17,694 nucleotides of DNA from JAULZV01 sp032117135 (GCA_032117135.1 JAULZV010000042.1:1-17694); one strand, 5' to 3'. Positions 1 to 7,558 are shown, numbered from the stretch's first letter. Numbers and translations: made by a program. Notes: generated by a model from the letters alone, not told the origin.

Positions 1-10
1 TGCGAGGCAA

Positions 11-203
11 GATGAGGGAATCGAACCGAGTCGCCGCGAAGCCTGACATATGAGTGAAACGAATATGTCAGTGGCGACGAGTGGGGGTCGAGCGAGTGAG
101 AGTAGTATGAATCCGTAGGATGAAATACTACTCCACGAGAGTGACCGATTCCTTCATTATTGCGACGAAATGAGCTTAGTAACTGCGGGTCGATTCCCTC
201 ATC
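11..203. repeat. Hairpin-rich inverted-repeat element bounded by 14-bp arms
   Basis: A perfect 14-bp inverted repeat (GATGAGGGAATCGA at 11-24, its complement at 190-203) encloses further hairpins. One has a 9-bp stem (43-51 with 63-71) and a 6-bp outer stem (30-35 with 73-78). A second pairs AGTAGTAT at 101-108 with 125-132 and holds an inner ATCC/GGAT stem (111-114 with 118-121). CGATTCC at 146-152 gives a third possible partner for the left arm. The stretch is visibly GC-richer than the genes beside it and has no convincing ORF. The minus strand of 18-28 reads GGTTCGATTCC, identical to a tRNA T-arm (B-box) consensus, but no tRNA cloverleaf forms. It may be a MITE-like repeat, a structured RNA or an intergenic DNA element. 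Bases 1-10 resemble 161-170, so the unit may begin before the window. Confidence 0.6.
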
Positions 204-265
204 ATCCATCATGTAACATTGTACCCCTTTATGTATGTTAAAATATCCCATATACAACAACCTAT

Positions 266-1417
266 ATGAAAATACTATTTGATTCACAAATATTTGATGC
301 TCAAAAATACGGTGGGATATCCAGATATTTTATGGAACTGTATTCTCATTTGAGTACTTCACATGATATAGAGTGCAAAATTTCAGTACGATATACCGAA
401 AACGAATATCTCAAACATGCACAAGGGATTGAGCATACAACTCCTAAAAATTTTTTCACCCCTTATTCAAAACTAAAAAAGATATTTCGTATTCTTGTAG
501 ATTTTTTTGACACCAAGAGTAACCTCGCATATTCCAAAAAGCTCCTTCAAGAACAAGACTTTGATTTGTTTCATCCAACATACTACTCTCCATACTTTTT
601 AAAACTGCTACAAGATAAGCCGTTTGTAGTAACGGTGCACGATATGATTCACGAAAAGTATCCGCAGTACTTTCGATTTGATTTTGGAAGAATTGCACGG
701 AACAAGAAAAAACTTATTACTGCAGCGACAAAAATAATTGCAGTATCCGAAAATACCAAAAGAGACATCTGTAATTTTTATGCCATTCCACCAGAAAAAA
801 TACATGTGATTTATCATGGGAACTCTCTCATTTCAGATTCAAACACTTCTTTTGCTACGGATACGTTGCCTCAAACATATATCTTATTTGTCGGAGCTCG
901 AAATGGTTACAAAAACTTTGCCTTCTTTATTGAATCAGTGTCAGAGATTTTGAGAACAAACAAGGAGATGAATGTAGTGGTGGCAGGAGGGCATCTTGCG
1001 AGTCATTTTTCAAAACGCGAAATGAAATTATTTAAAATGCTTGGTATCCAAAATCAAGTTCATTCATATTCAGTTAATGATACCCAACTTGCTTTTTTGT
1101 ATGCACATGCACAATGTTTTGTATTTCCAACTTTATACGAGGGTTTTGGGATTCCTATTTTGGAGGCATTTTCGTGTGAGTGTCCAGTGGTTGCTTCAAG
1201 TACTTCTTCTTTGCCGGAAGTTGGGGGAGACGCGGCACTGTATTTTGATCCAACAGATACAAAAGATTTAATTGAAAAGATCACGTGGGTATTGTCTGAC
1301 GAAAAAAAGAGAGAAGAAATGAGGGAAAAAGGAAAAGAACAATTGAAAAAATTTTCATGGGAAAAGACTGCTTCTATGACTCAAGATGTGTATCATGAAG
1401 CGCTCGAGACAAAGTAG
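266..1417 (+). CDS. GT4-type family glycosyltransferase
   Basis: A 383-residue GT-B fold glycosyltransferase, probably using a nucleotide-sugar to build surface polysaccharide or glycoconjugate at the cytoplasmic face of the membrane. The N-terminal domain starts MKILFDSQIF and carries the acceptor-side GGISRY motif (16-21), then HD at 125-126 and SENTKRDI (161-168), all usual for mannosyl/glucosyl GT4 enzymes. The C-terminal donor domain has the EX7E motif, E292 to E300, in YEGFGIPILE, followed by LPEVGGDAALYFDP (316-329). The length is normal for the family. A TAAAAT -10-like hexamer lies at 239-244, about 20 bases before the ATG; I see no good -35 and no Shine-Dalgarno. The stop is 3 bases from the convergent miaA stop. 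The family call is secure; the sugar and acceptor cannot be read from sequence. Confidence 0.9.
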   Translation: MKILFDSQIFDAQKYGGISRYFMELYSHLSTSHDIECKISVRYTENEYLKHAQGIEHTTPKNFFTPYSKLKKIFRILVDFFDTKSNLAYSKKLLQEQDFDLFHPTYYSPYFLKLLQDKPFVVTVHDMIHEKYPQYFRFDFGRIARNKKKLITAATKIIAVSENTKRDICNFYAIPPEKIHVIYHGNSLISDSNTSFATDTLPQTYILFVGARNGYKNFAFFIESVSEILRTNKEMNVVVAGGHLASHFSKREMKLFKMLGIQNQVHSYSVNDTQLAFLYAHAQCFVFPTLYEGFGIPILEAFSCECPVVASSTSSLPEVGGDAALYFDPTDTKDLIEKITWVLSDEKKREEMREKGKEQLKKFSWEKTASMTQDVYHEALETK

Positions 1418-1420
1418 AAT

Positions 1421-2245
1421 TTATAAGTATCTCTTAAACCACACCCTCTGTCTCTTGGCATACTGACCTATTTTGATCACGAGTAGATCACGCATTTCTT
1501 GGTATGTAATTTCGTTACATAGGTGCATCGCCATGTATCGATATTCGAGACCGAGTTGCTTCATACGTTCATATGACAGACCTTGATCGTAGAGGTGGCG
1601 CGCCTCATCGAGCATTCCGCATGCAAGGCGCGCGTCGAGGCGCGCCGCAATCCTTTCCTTCAAAATATCTTTAGGAAAATCAAGATAGACGAACTCTATG
1701 TCATATTTGTTTTGATGGGTGAGCGGAGGCACGGTGCCAAGCGCTGTAGCAATCTCGATTGCTCGAACAAGTCTGACGGGATTATATATATCGAGGGAGG
1801 CATACCTCTCAGGATCAAGCTTCTGTAGTTTGGCTTGGAGTTGCTCGATGGGCAAGTGTTCGAGTTGTTTACGAAGTGCTAGATTGGGTGGTACGCTCGG
1901 AAACTGTGTTCCATATATCAGTGCATCAATATAAAATCCTGTCCCTCCACAAATAATAGGGAGTTTGCCTCGGGAAATGATATCTGTAATTGCTTCTTCG
2001 CCAAGTCGTACAAAATCCTCAACCGAAAAAACATCTTGAGGGTCAGCTACATCGAGAAGATGGTGTGGAACACCCTTCATTTCTTGAGATGTGATTTTGC
2101 CTGATCCAATATCGAGACCTCGATATACTTGTCTGGAGTCGGCCGAAATAACTTCGCCATTTTTTTGTAATGCGATTTCTACTGCCTTGTCACTTTTGCC
2201 TGTTGCGGTTGGACCACAAACTACGATTATTTTGGGTAGCTCCAT
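1421..2245 (-). CDS. miaA: tRNA dimethylallyltransferase (MiaA)
   Basis: MiaA transfers the dimethylallyl group of DMAPP to N6 of A37 in tRNAs that read UNN codons. The 274-residue protein has the P-loop GPTATGKS (11-18), the DSRQVY substrate segment (36-41) with the catalytic Asp, the GGTGFY motif (100-105), the NPVRLVRAIE segment (155-164), and a C-terminal QYAKRQRVWFKR helix (261-272). It is slightly shorter than the usual ~300 residues. The ATG is 27 bases downstream of the tRNA-Leu(CAA) gene on the same strand, so the two are probably co-transcribed. That tRNA carries A36-A37-A38, the MiaA recognition signature. I see no terminator at the 3-base convergent junction with the glycosyltransferase gene. 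Confidence 0.97.
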   Translation of the reverse strand: MELPKIIVVCGPTATGKSDKAVEIALQKNGEVISADSRQVYRGLDIGSGKITSQEMKGVPHHLLDVADPQDVFSVEDFVRLGEEAITDIISRGKLPIICGGTGFYIDALIYGTQFPSVPPNLALRKQLEHLPIEQLQAKLQKLDPERYASLDIYNPVRLVRAIEIATALGTVPPLTHQNKYDIEFVYLDFPKDILKERIAARLDARLACGMLDEARHLYDQGLSYERMKQLGLEYRYMAMHLCNEITYQEMRDLLVIKIGQYAKRQRVWFKRYL

Positions 2246-2272
2246 ATATTACTGAGACATGTCTGTCTTGTG

Positions 2273-2354
2273 TGCCGAGGGCGGGAGTCGAACCCGCACA
2301 CCTTGCGATACACGATTTTGAGTCGTGCGCGTCTACCAATTCCGCCACCCCGGC
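2273..2354 (-). tRNA. tRNA-Leu (anticodon CAA)
   Basis: Read on the minus strand, the sequence starts GCCGGGG and ends CCTCGGC plus discriminator A, giving a 7-bp acceptor stem with one G-U pair. It has a D arm with TGGTAGACGC, an anticodon stem CACGA/TCGTG around loop CTCAAAA (anticodon CAA, reading UUG), a long variable arm expected of class II tRNA-Leu, and a T arm CGGGTTCGACTCCCG. The 3' CCA is not encoded (the template gives ACAC after the acceptor), so CCA must be added by a nucleotidyltransferase. A36-A37-A38 makes this tRNA a predicted MiaA substrate, and miaA follows 27 bases downstream. Confidence 0.97.
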
Positions 2355-2409
2355 ATATATCTTTATCAACTTGTCTGCAGGCTTGAGAACCTGAGCAGGT
2401 ATCTGAGTC

Positions 2410-2438
2410 AGTGTAAACTAAACGGAGATTTTATTCAA
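2410..2438 (-). promoter_or_regulatory. Possible promoter for tRNA-Leu and miaA
   Basis: On the minus strand, TTGAAT (2438-2433) is followed after 17 bases by TACACT (2415-2410). This gives a start near 2403 and a leader of about 49 bases before the tRNA 5' end, to be removed by RNase P. Each hexamer matches the sigma-70 consensus at 4 of 6 positions, so this is only a moderate candidate. Confidence 0.35.
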
Positions 2439-2467
2439 TAGCACCACAAAATCAGAGCGTATTCCAC

Positions 2468-2496
2468 AGGACAGGGAAGATAATCTTTGGTACAAT
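2468..2496 (+). promoter_or_regulatory. parB promoter, predicted leaderless start
   Basis: AGGACA (2468-2473), a 17-base spacer and TACAAT (2491-2496), preceded by a TG extended -10 (2488-2489). Transcription would start at about 2503, and the parB ATG is at 2504, so the mRNA would have essentially no leader. No Shine-Dalgarno is present before the ATG. Confidence 0.55.
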
Positions 2497-2503
2497 CTAT
2501 CGC

Positions 2504-3571
2504 ATGGACGAACCAAAATCTTTGAACGAATCAGCATTTTATAGCAACGCAATCTTTTTTATTGAAATAGACAAGATTAAGCCAAACCCGTTTCAACCAC
2601 GACGGGATTTTGATCCAGATCGCCTTCAGGAATTATCAGAGTCAATTAGGATGTACGGTATCTTGCAACCTCTTGTTGTTACTCGCAAAGAAGTCATCAA
2701 GCCAGACGGTGGGCTCACTGCCGAATACGAACTTATTGCAGGAGAGCGTCGACTTCGAGCATCTAAGCTGGCAGGACTTCGTGAAGTTCCGGCTATTATT
2801 CGTGCCAAAGAAGATGATGATCGCGTCAAACTCGAACTCGCCATTATCGAAAATCTTCAACGTGAAGATATCTCTCCTATAGATAAGGCACGCGCTTTCA
2901 AGCAATTAGCGGATCAATTTGGCATCAAGCATGGCGAAATTGCCAAGAAGGTTGGTAAGAGTCGCGAGTATGTTTCTAATAGTATTCGTATTCTCAATCT
3001 TCCCGAAGAAATGCTTGTCGCAATAGGGGAAGGCAAGATTACCGAAGGACACTCTCGTCCACTTCTTATGCTTTCAGATAGACCAGAAGAGCAAAATGTT
3101 CTCTTTAAAGACATCATGCTTCGCAAACTCACGGTTCGTGATGCCGAAAAAATCTCCCGCAAAATTGCCGTTGAACGAGTTCGTAAAGCTGAACTTCTTC
3201 CTAATCCAGAGATAATGGAAATGGAACATGAGATAGGTACACTCCTTGGTACGCGCGTGAATGTGGTCAAAAAAGAAGAAGGAGGACGAATTCAAATCGA
3301 CTTTTTCAACGATGAAGACCTCAAAAATATCGTCGCACTTTTGCTTAAACGAGAACAGGCAAAACAAGAACAAACTTCTATTCCGTCTCAAACTTCTCCC
3401 GAAGTCGCTGAGCTTATTCGTGAATCTGATTCTCAACAAGTACCTGTGTCTGAAATTGCTCAACAAATTGAAGAAGAAAAATTTGCCGACCAACAGATTA
3501 CGGTCGATACACCCAGTTACGATGATGAAGAAGATGACGACTTATATTCAGTAAGAGGATTTAGTCTTTAA
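2504..3571 (+). CDS. parB: ParB/Noc-family chromosome partition protein
   Basis: A 355-residue CTP-dependent DNA clamp that loads at parS and helps segregate origins. It shows the N-terminal PNPFQPRRDF start of the ParB domain (27-36), the GERRLRA nucleotide-binding box (80-86), the ENLQREDISP box (116-125), the central helix-turn-helix (about 142-164, GEIAKKVGKSREYVSN), and a C-terminal dimerisation region ending in a DFFNDEDLKNIVALL-like segment (266-280). The last 60 residues are Glu/Gln-rich with an acidic run DDEEDDD (340-346), longer than many ParB proteins. No parA is in the window and I found no canonical parS by eye. It lies head-to-head with tRNA-Leu and tail-to-tail with topA. Confidence 0.95.
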   Translation: MDEPKSLNESAFYSNAIFFIEIDKIKPNPFQPRRDFDPDRLQELSESIRMYGILQPLVVTRKEVIKPDGGLTAEYELIAGERRLRASKLAGLREVPAIIRAKEDDDRVKLELAIIENLQREDISPIDKARAFKQLADQFGIKHGEIAKKVGKSREYVSNSIRILNLPEEMLVAIGEGKITEGHSRPLLMLSDRPEEQNVLFKDIMLRKLTVRDAEKISRKIAVERVRKAELLPNPEIMEMEHEIGTLLGTRVNVVKKEEGGRIQIDFFNDEDLKNIVALLLKREQAKQEQTSIPSQTSPEVAELIRESDSQQVPVSEIAQQIEEEKFADQQITVDTPSYDDEEDDDLYSVRGFSL

Positions 3572-3580
3572 TGTGCATAC

Positions 3581-3635
3581 AAAAAGGCGGGCTGGATGCA
3601 TCTGATTATTATCACTGTATCCAGCCCGCCTTTTT
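3581..3635. terminator. Bidirectional intrinsic terminator between parB and topA
   Basis: A perfect 17-bp inverted repeat: AAAAAGGCGGGCTGGAT at 3581-3597 and its complement at 3619-3635, with a 21-base loop. The GC-rich core is flanked by A5 on the left and T6 on the right, so each strand ends in a U-tract. It sits 9 bases past the parB stop and 9 bases past the topA stop, so one hairpin can end both convergent transcripts. Confidence 0.93.
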
Positions 3636-3644
3636 TGCAAAGAA

Positions 3645-5822
3645 TTATTTTTTCTTAAATTTTCCACGCCGCCCAACTTTTTTGGGTTCAGCAAATATTT
3701 CGAGCGCGCGTTTGAGGTCGGTTTCATATACGTCATCATCTTTGAGTGATCTAAAATCGCTTTGATGTACCACATATGGTCCGAATCGTCCGTTGTTCGC
3801 AGAGATTGGTTCGCCAGTTTCTGGGTGAGTGCCAAGTACTCGTGGGAGACTGAGTAATTTGAGTGCAGTTTTGAGATCAACATCCTCCACTGAAATATTT
3901 TTGGGGACACTAGCTCGTCGAGGTTTTTTGTTCTCTTTTGTTTTTTCACCGACTTGTACATATGGCCCAAATCTTCCAGTTAACATAAATATGTGTTCTC
4001 CAGTCTCAGGATAAATTCCAATTGGTTCGTCTTTTCGGATTTCGGTCCCATCAATCATCAGAGCACCGTCGCACTCAGGGTACGTTTCGCATGACAAAAA
4101 CTTGCCTCCGCGTCCGAGCTTGATATCCATACCTGCTTTACATTTTGGGCATTTGAACGTGTCGCTTTTGCCGAGTGTTGTTGCTTTATCGAGCAATTCT
4201 TTTGAATCTACTTCTTTTTTAAATACCGTATAAAAATCTTTCAGAGTCTTTTTGTATTGCTTGGTTCCTTCAGCAATTTCATCAAGTTGATTTTCCATGT
4301 CGGCGGTAAAAGTATCTCCAATATAGGTCGCAAAGTTGTCTTCCAAAAATGAAGATACAACATCTCCTGTATCTGAAGGAACAAGCGCTTTACCTTCTTT
4401 GGTGACATACTCACGGTCGATAAGTGTCTTGATAATAGAAGCATATGTTGAAGGTCGTCCAATACCTCGCTTCTCAAGTTCTTTGACGAGACCAGCTTCG
4501 GAGTATCGTCCTGGTGGCTGCGTTTCTCGCTTAGTGTCAGTCATTGACTCAAGATCGACCAGTTGCCCAGCTGTGACATCAGGAAGAGTGACATCTTCTC
4601 CTTTGGCTCGAGGATCAACAAGGAGCCATCCTTCTTTGACAATAATTTGTCCATTTGAAATAAAATTCGGAATCGAACGTGACGCAATATTAAAACTAAT
4701 ACGAGTTCGCAGAACTTGTGCGTCTATCATTTGTGATGCAACAGTGCGTGACCAAATCAAATTATACAAACGTTTTTGTTCTTCGGTGTGACCACGCGTA
4801 TTTTTTGGCATATCAGTAGGTCGAATTGCTTCGTGCGCCTCTTGTGCATTTTTGGATTTTTTGCCAAATACTCGTTCTTGAATATAGTCAGATCCATATG
4901 TTTGGGTGACATACTTTTTGATTTCGGTCACTGCTTGAACAGACAAGTTCGCACTGTCAGTTCGCATGTATGTAATATGTCCAGCTTCATAGAGTTTTTG
5001 AGCGAGCATCATCGTTTTTGATGGGGAATATCCAAGGCGTGTACTTGCGGCTTGTTGAAGAGTGGATGTTGTAAAGGGTGGTTTTGGAGCTCTCTTTGCT
5101 TGAGTTTTTTTGACATCAACAATTGACCATTCTTCGGCATCTGCTTGTTCGAGAATGCGTACTACTTCCTCTTGATCTCGAGGTTCGACTTCGCAACTTG
5201 CAGGGATTTTGTGTTTCTTTTTGTCATCAAAAATAGCATCAATTGTCCAATAGGTTTCAGGAATAAAAGCTCTGATTAGACGTTCTCTCTCCATAATGAT
5301 TCGCAGAGCAGGGGACTGTACTCGACCTGCAGACAATCCATAGCGAACCTTTTTCCAGATAATTCCAGAGAGGTCGTATCCAACAAGACGATCCAATACA
5401 CGTCGAGCTTCTTGGGCTTGTTTGAGATTGTCATCAATATGTCGCGGATTCAAAACAGCGTCTTGGATAGCACTTTTGGTGATCTCATTAAAAACAACTC
5501 GTTTCGGATTTTTGAGTTTGAGTACTTCTTGAAGATGCCATGCAATCGCTTCACCTTCTCGATCGGGGTCAGTTGCAAGCAATACTTCGTCAGCCTTCTT
5601 AACAAGTGATTTGATTTCTGAGATAACTTTTTCTTTGCCCGGCGATACTTCGTAATGAGGAACAAACCCTTTTTCGATATTAATGGCCTTTTTGTTTGAC
5701 TTGGGCAAATCTCTGATGTGTCCAATGGATGCAACGACTCTGTAATTGCCTATATCTTTGAGATATTTTTCAATTGTTTTTGCTTTTGCAGGTGACTCTA
5801 CAATAAGAAGTTTGTATGACAT
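3645..5822 (-). CDS. topA: DNA topoisomerase I (type IA)
   Basis: TopA relaxes negative supercoils through a 5'-phosphotyrosine intermediate. With the ATG at 5822 it has 725 residues; an upstream in-frame TTG at 5831 is less likely because MSYKLLIVES is the canonical N-terminus. The Toprim domain (about 4-115) carries the metal-binding DPDREGE (85-91). SAGRVQSPAL (164-173) and the catalytic Tyr285 in ITYMRTDS follow. The C-terminus has one four-cysteine zinc module (C558, C561, C578, C584), two GRFGPYV repeats (about 616-622 and 678-684), and a basic GRRGKFKKK tail. Standard length and complete catalytic set. It shares a terminator with parB. Confidence 0.98.
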   Translation of the reverse strand: MSYKLLIVESPAKAKTIEKYLKDIGNYRVVASIGHIRDLPKSNKKAINIEKGFVPHYEVSPGKEKVISEIKSLVKKADEVLLATDPDREGEAIAWHLQEVLKLKNPKRVVFNEITKSAIQDAVLNPRHIDDNLKQAQEARRVLDRLVGYDLSGIIWKKVRYGLSAGRVQSPALRIIMERERLIRAFIPETYWTIDAIFDDKKKHKIPASCEVEPRDQEEVVRILEQADAEEWSIVDVKKTQAKRAPKPPFTTSTLQQAASTRLGYSPSKTMMLAQKLYEAGHITYMRTDSANLSVQAVTEIKKYVTQTYGSDYIQERVFGKKSKNAQEAHEAIRPTDMPKNTRGHTEEQKRLYNLIWSRTVASQMIDAQVLRTRISFNIASRSIPNFISNGQIIVKEGWLLVDPRAKGEDVTLPDVTAGQLVDLESMTDTKRETQPPGRYSEAGLVKELEKRGIGRPSTYASIIKTLIDREYVTKEGKALVPSDTGDVVSSFLEDNFATYIGDTFTADMENQLDEIAEGTKQYKKTLKDFYTVFKKEVDSKELLDKATTLGKSDTFKCPKCKAGMDIKLGRGGKFLSCETYPECDGALMIDGTEIRKDEPIGIYPETGEHIFMLTGRFGPYVQVGEKTKENKKPRRASVPKNISVEDVDLKTALKLLSLPRVLGTHPETGEPISANNGRFGPYVVHQSDFRSLKDDDVYETDLKRALEIFAEPKKVGRRGKFKKK

Positions 5823-5831
5823 TAGATACAA

Positions 5832-5860
5832 TTAATACTATATATAGAATGTTTTGGCAA
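5832..5860 (-). promoter_or_regulatory. Possible topA promoter
   Basis: On the minus strand TTGCCA (5860-5855) is followed after 17 bases by TATTAA (5837-5832). The start site would be near 5825, only a few bases before the topA ATG at 5822, giving a nearly leaderless mRNA. The rest of the 5823-6087 gap holds a degenerate stretch resembling the CGTCATCC...GGGATCCAG intergenic palindromes (5919-5946) and the toxin-antitoxin promoter. Confidence 0.45.
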
Positions 5861-6053
5861 TAAAGGTAATTTTATACATGATTCCTGTAAAAATAAAAAC
5901 TCTCAATATTGTCATCATCGTCATCCTTGCAAAGATAGGGATCCAGAAATAAAAAAGTATAGAAATTTTGACCAAGAGATGTCATTCGATACGATCAAAG
6001 TTTGAAGAAAGTCCTGGAAACAAAAAAGAAGAATTTTAAAAACATAAATTGTA

Positions 6054-6081
6054 TTGACAATGTCACTACATTTGCTACTAT
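6054..6081 (+). promoter_or_regulatory. Toxin-antitoxin promoter with overlapping operator
   Basis: A perfect TTGACA (6054-6059), a 16-base spacer and TACTAT (6076-6081), preceded by a TG extended -10 (6073-6074). The predicted start falls at about 6088, on the antitoxin ATG, so the mRNA is probably leaderless. The -35 overlaps the palindrome TGACA-A-TGTCA (6055-6065). A direct repeat TGtCACTACA/TGaCACTACA lies at 6061-6070 and 6099-6108, bracketing the start. Autorepression by the ribbon-helix-helix antitoxin at these sites is inferred from how RelB/DinJ systems usually work. Confidence 0.7.
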
Positions 6082-6087
6082 AAGAAT

Positions 6088-6372
6088 ATGAAAACAAATG
6101 ACACTACAATTCAATTTAGGTTAGATAAAGAAACTAAGCGTCGTGCCCAAAAAACTCTCAATGAGATCGGGCTGGACTTTTCTTCTGCTATCAAATTATT
6201 TTTAAAAAATGTGATTATCACGCAATCAATTCCTTTCGAAATTAGAACAGTAAATGGATTCACAATAGCTCAAGAAAAAGAAATGCTTGAAGAAGCAGAA
6301 TACGCACGTGAACATGGTAAGAGGTATTCTTCTGTTGAAAAATTGCATAAAGATTTAATTGGTAAAAAGTAA
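6088..6372 (+). CDS. relB: RelB/DinJ-family antitoxin
   Basis: A 94-residue antitoxin expected to neutralise the adjacent RNase toxin and repress its own promoter. The N-terminal ribbon-helix-helix (about 5-43) starts DTTIQFRLDKETK, which forms the DNA-contacting strand, followed by AQKTLNEIGLDFSSAIKLFL typical of DinJ. IPFEI (48-52) is the usual hinge to a charged C-terminal toxin-binding helix (60-94). There is no Shine-Dalgarno; the ATG coincides with the predicted transcription start. The toxin gene begins 4 bases after the stop. The family call is firm; the exact subfamily is less so. Confidence 0.9.
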   Translation: MKTNDTTIQFRLDKETKRRAQKTLNEIGLDFSSAIKLFLKNVIITQSIPFEIRTVNGFTIAQEKEMLEEAEYAREHGKRYSSVEKLHKDLIGKK

Positions 6373-6376
6373 GTAT

Positions 6377-6658
6377 ATGCACTTGTATGTTGTAAGAACT
6401 AAAAAATACGAAAAAAACTTTAAAAAATACTATAGAGCTAATCTCATTGATTTAAACAAGTTGAATTTAATTATTAATACAATTGCACAAAGAGAAAAAG
6501 TACCAGAAAAATACAGAGATCATAAGTTACAAGGAGATTTAAAAGATTTGAGAGAATGTCATATTGCTCCAGATATTCTACTTATCTATAAAATAGAAAA
6601 AGAAGTACTGCTTCTTGTTTTAATAAATATTGGAAGTCATAGTGAGTTATTTGGCTAA
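6377..6658 (+). CDS. yafQ: YafQ-family mRNA interferase toxin
   Basis: A RelE-superfamily endoribonuclease that would cut mRNA on the ribosome. I choose the ATG at 6377 (93 residues, matching the ~92 of E. coli YafQ); a TTG at 6359 would overlap the antitoxin and add six unconserved residues. Residues equivalent to the YafQ active site are present: H49 in RDHKLQG, H62 and D66 in RECHIAPDILLIY, H88 and F92 in GSHSELFG. One change is visible: where E. coli YafQ has ERTGTH, this protein has INIGSH, so the Arg position is Asn84. The gene is AT-rich like its antitoxin partner, as is common for mobile toxin-antitoxin modules. Its stop is 21 bases from the convergent dprA stop. Confidence 0.9.
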   Translation: MHLYVVRTKKYEKNFKKYYRANLIDLNKLNLIINTIAQREKVPEKYRDHKLQGDLKDLRECHIAPDILLIYKIEKEVLLLVLINIGSHSELFG

Positions 6659-6679
6659 AAGCCATCTGACGAAAGTATC

Positions 6680-7558
6680 TCAAAAGGGTTGGCCCACATT
6701 AATATATACTCCATCAATTCTGCGTATTTGCCCTTTAATCTCAAGATCAAGAAGAGTCTGAATTGCTTGAGAGACACTTATTGATGAAATGCAATAATCA
6801 ATAATAGCTTGAGGAGTAGTGTGACCATTTGAAAGTGCTTCAAAAATTATTTTTTCATTACCGAGATAGGTGTATTCAATGTGAGTTTGTGTCTGAGGTG
6901 TTTCGAATCCTAATAGGTCTAACAGATCTTTGGGTTGAGTATACATATATGCGCCTTGCTTGATGAGTTCGTTTGATCCTTTGGCATGTATTGAATAGAT
7001 TGAATTAGGAACAACAAGTAAGTCTCGATTGTAATCTGTTGCGAGACGAGCGGTAATACATGTTCCAGACTTTTGACGAGCTTCGATAATGATAACAAGT
7101 TCGGACATTCCAACCATGATTCGGTTGCGAGCTGGAAACATCCAAAACTTAGATTCGTCAGAGGGATTATTTTCGCTGATGAGTGCACCTCCTGCATCAA
7201 GAATACGCTTTGCAAGTCCTCGATGTTGTCTAGGATACAAAACATCATCTCGAAGACCTGATCCAACTACTGCCATTGTATGCAATCCGTGCTTGAGTGC
7301 AGATATATGTGCATGTCCATCAATTCCAATTGCAAGGCCTGAAACAATCGAAACGGGATAGCTTTTGAGGGCTGAACATATTTCTTCAACGACCGTTTGA
7401 CCATACTCACTACACGCTCGTGATCCTACTATGGTGATAATTCGATGAGTAGGTGGAGCAGCAACACCTCTTATATAGAGTGTTGTAGGAGGCTTAGGTA
7501 TCTCACCCAACACCTTCAGAATACGCTCGTCGGTAAGAATCTCTGTTTGATACTGCAT
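6680..7558 (-). CDS. dprA: DNA-processing protein DprA
   Basis: DprA binds incoming single-stranded DNA and loads RecA during natural transformation. The 292-residue protein has the extended Rossmann fold with VGSR (44-47), SGLAIGIDGHAH (73-84), the FPARNRIM motif (141-148), and IIEARQKSGTCITA (157-170), then a C-terminal winged-helix (DML1-like) domain at about 230-288. It is shorter than E. coli or pneumococcal DprA because the N-terminal SAM-like domain is reduced to about 35 residues. No other competence gene is in the window. It is divergent from serS; the 50-base gap must hold both promoters. CPR bacteria commonly carry com genes, which fits DNA salvage. Confidence 0.95.
   Translation of the reverse strand: MQYQTEILTDERILKVLGEIPKPPTTLYIRGVAAPPTHRIITIVGSRACSEYGQTVVEEICSALKSYPVSIVSGLAIGIDGHAHISALKHGLHTMAVVGSGLRDDVLYPRQHRGLAKRILDAGGALISENNPSDESKFWMFPARNRIMVGMSELVIIIEARQKSGTCITARLATDYNRDLLVVPNSIYSIHAKGSNELIKQGAYMYTQPKDLLDLLGFETPQTQTHIEYTYLGNEKIIFEALSNGHTTPQAIIDYCISSISVSQAIQTLLDLEIKGQIRRIDGVYINVGQPF

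Noticed and set aside
5..100. Possible minus-strand tRNA using the GGTTCGATTCC T-arm match at 18-28
   Set aside because: The T stem would pair CTCGG with CCCTC, which mismatches, and the expected anticodon region instead forms the unrelated 43-71 hairpin.
130..208. Possible plus-strand tRNA ending in TCATCATCCA at 199-208
   Set aside because: GGGTCGATTCCC looks like a T arm, but no 5-bp T stem with a 7-base loop, acceptor stem or anticodon arm can be drawn. It is better explained as the right arm of the inverted repeat.
4336..4791. 151-residue plus-strand frame inside topA
   Set aside because: Lies entirely antisense to strongly conserved TopA coding sequence; a Ser/Arg-rich shadow frame.
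5878..5952. 24-codon hydrophobic ORF in the topA/antitoxin gap
   Set aside because: No promoter or ribosome site, no recognisable product, and it overlaps a degenerate intergenic palindrome-like stretch; probably chance.
6640..6680. GGCTAAAAGCC hairpin at the end of the toxin gene as terminator
   Set aside because: Only a 4-bp stem with a 3-base loop and no U-tract; too weak to call.
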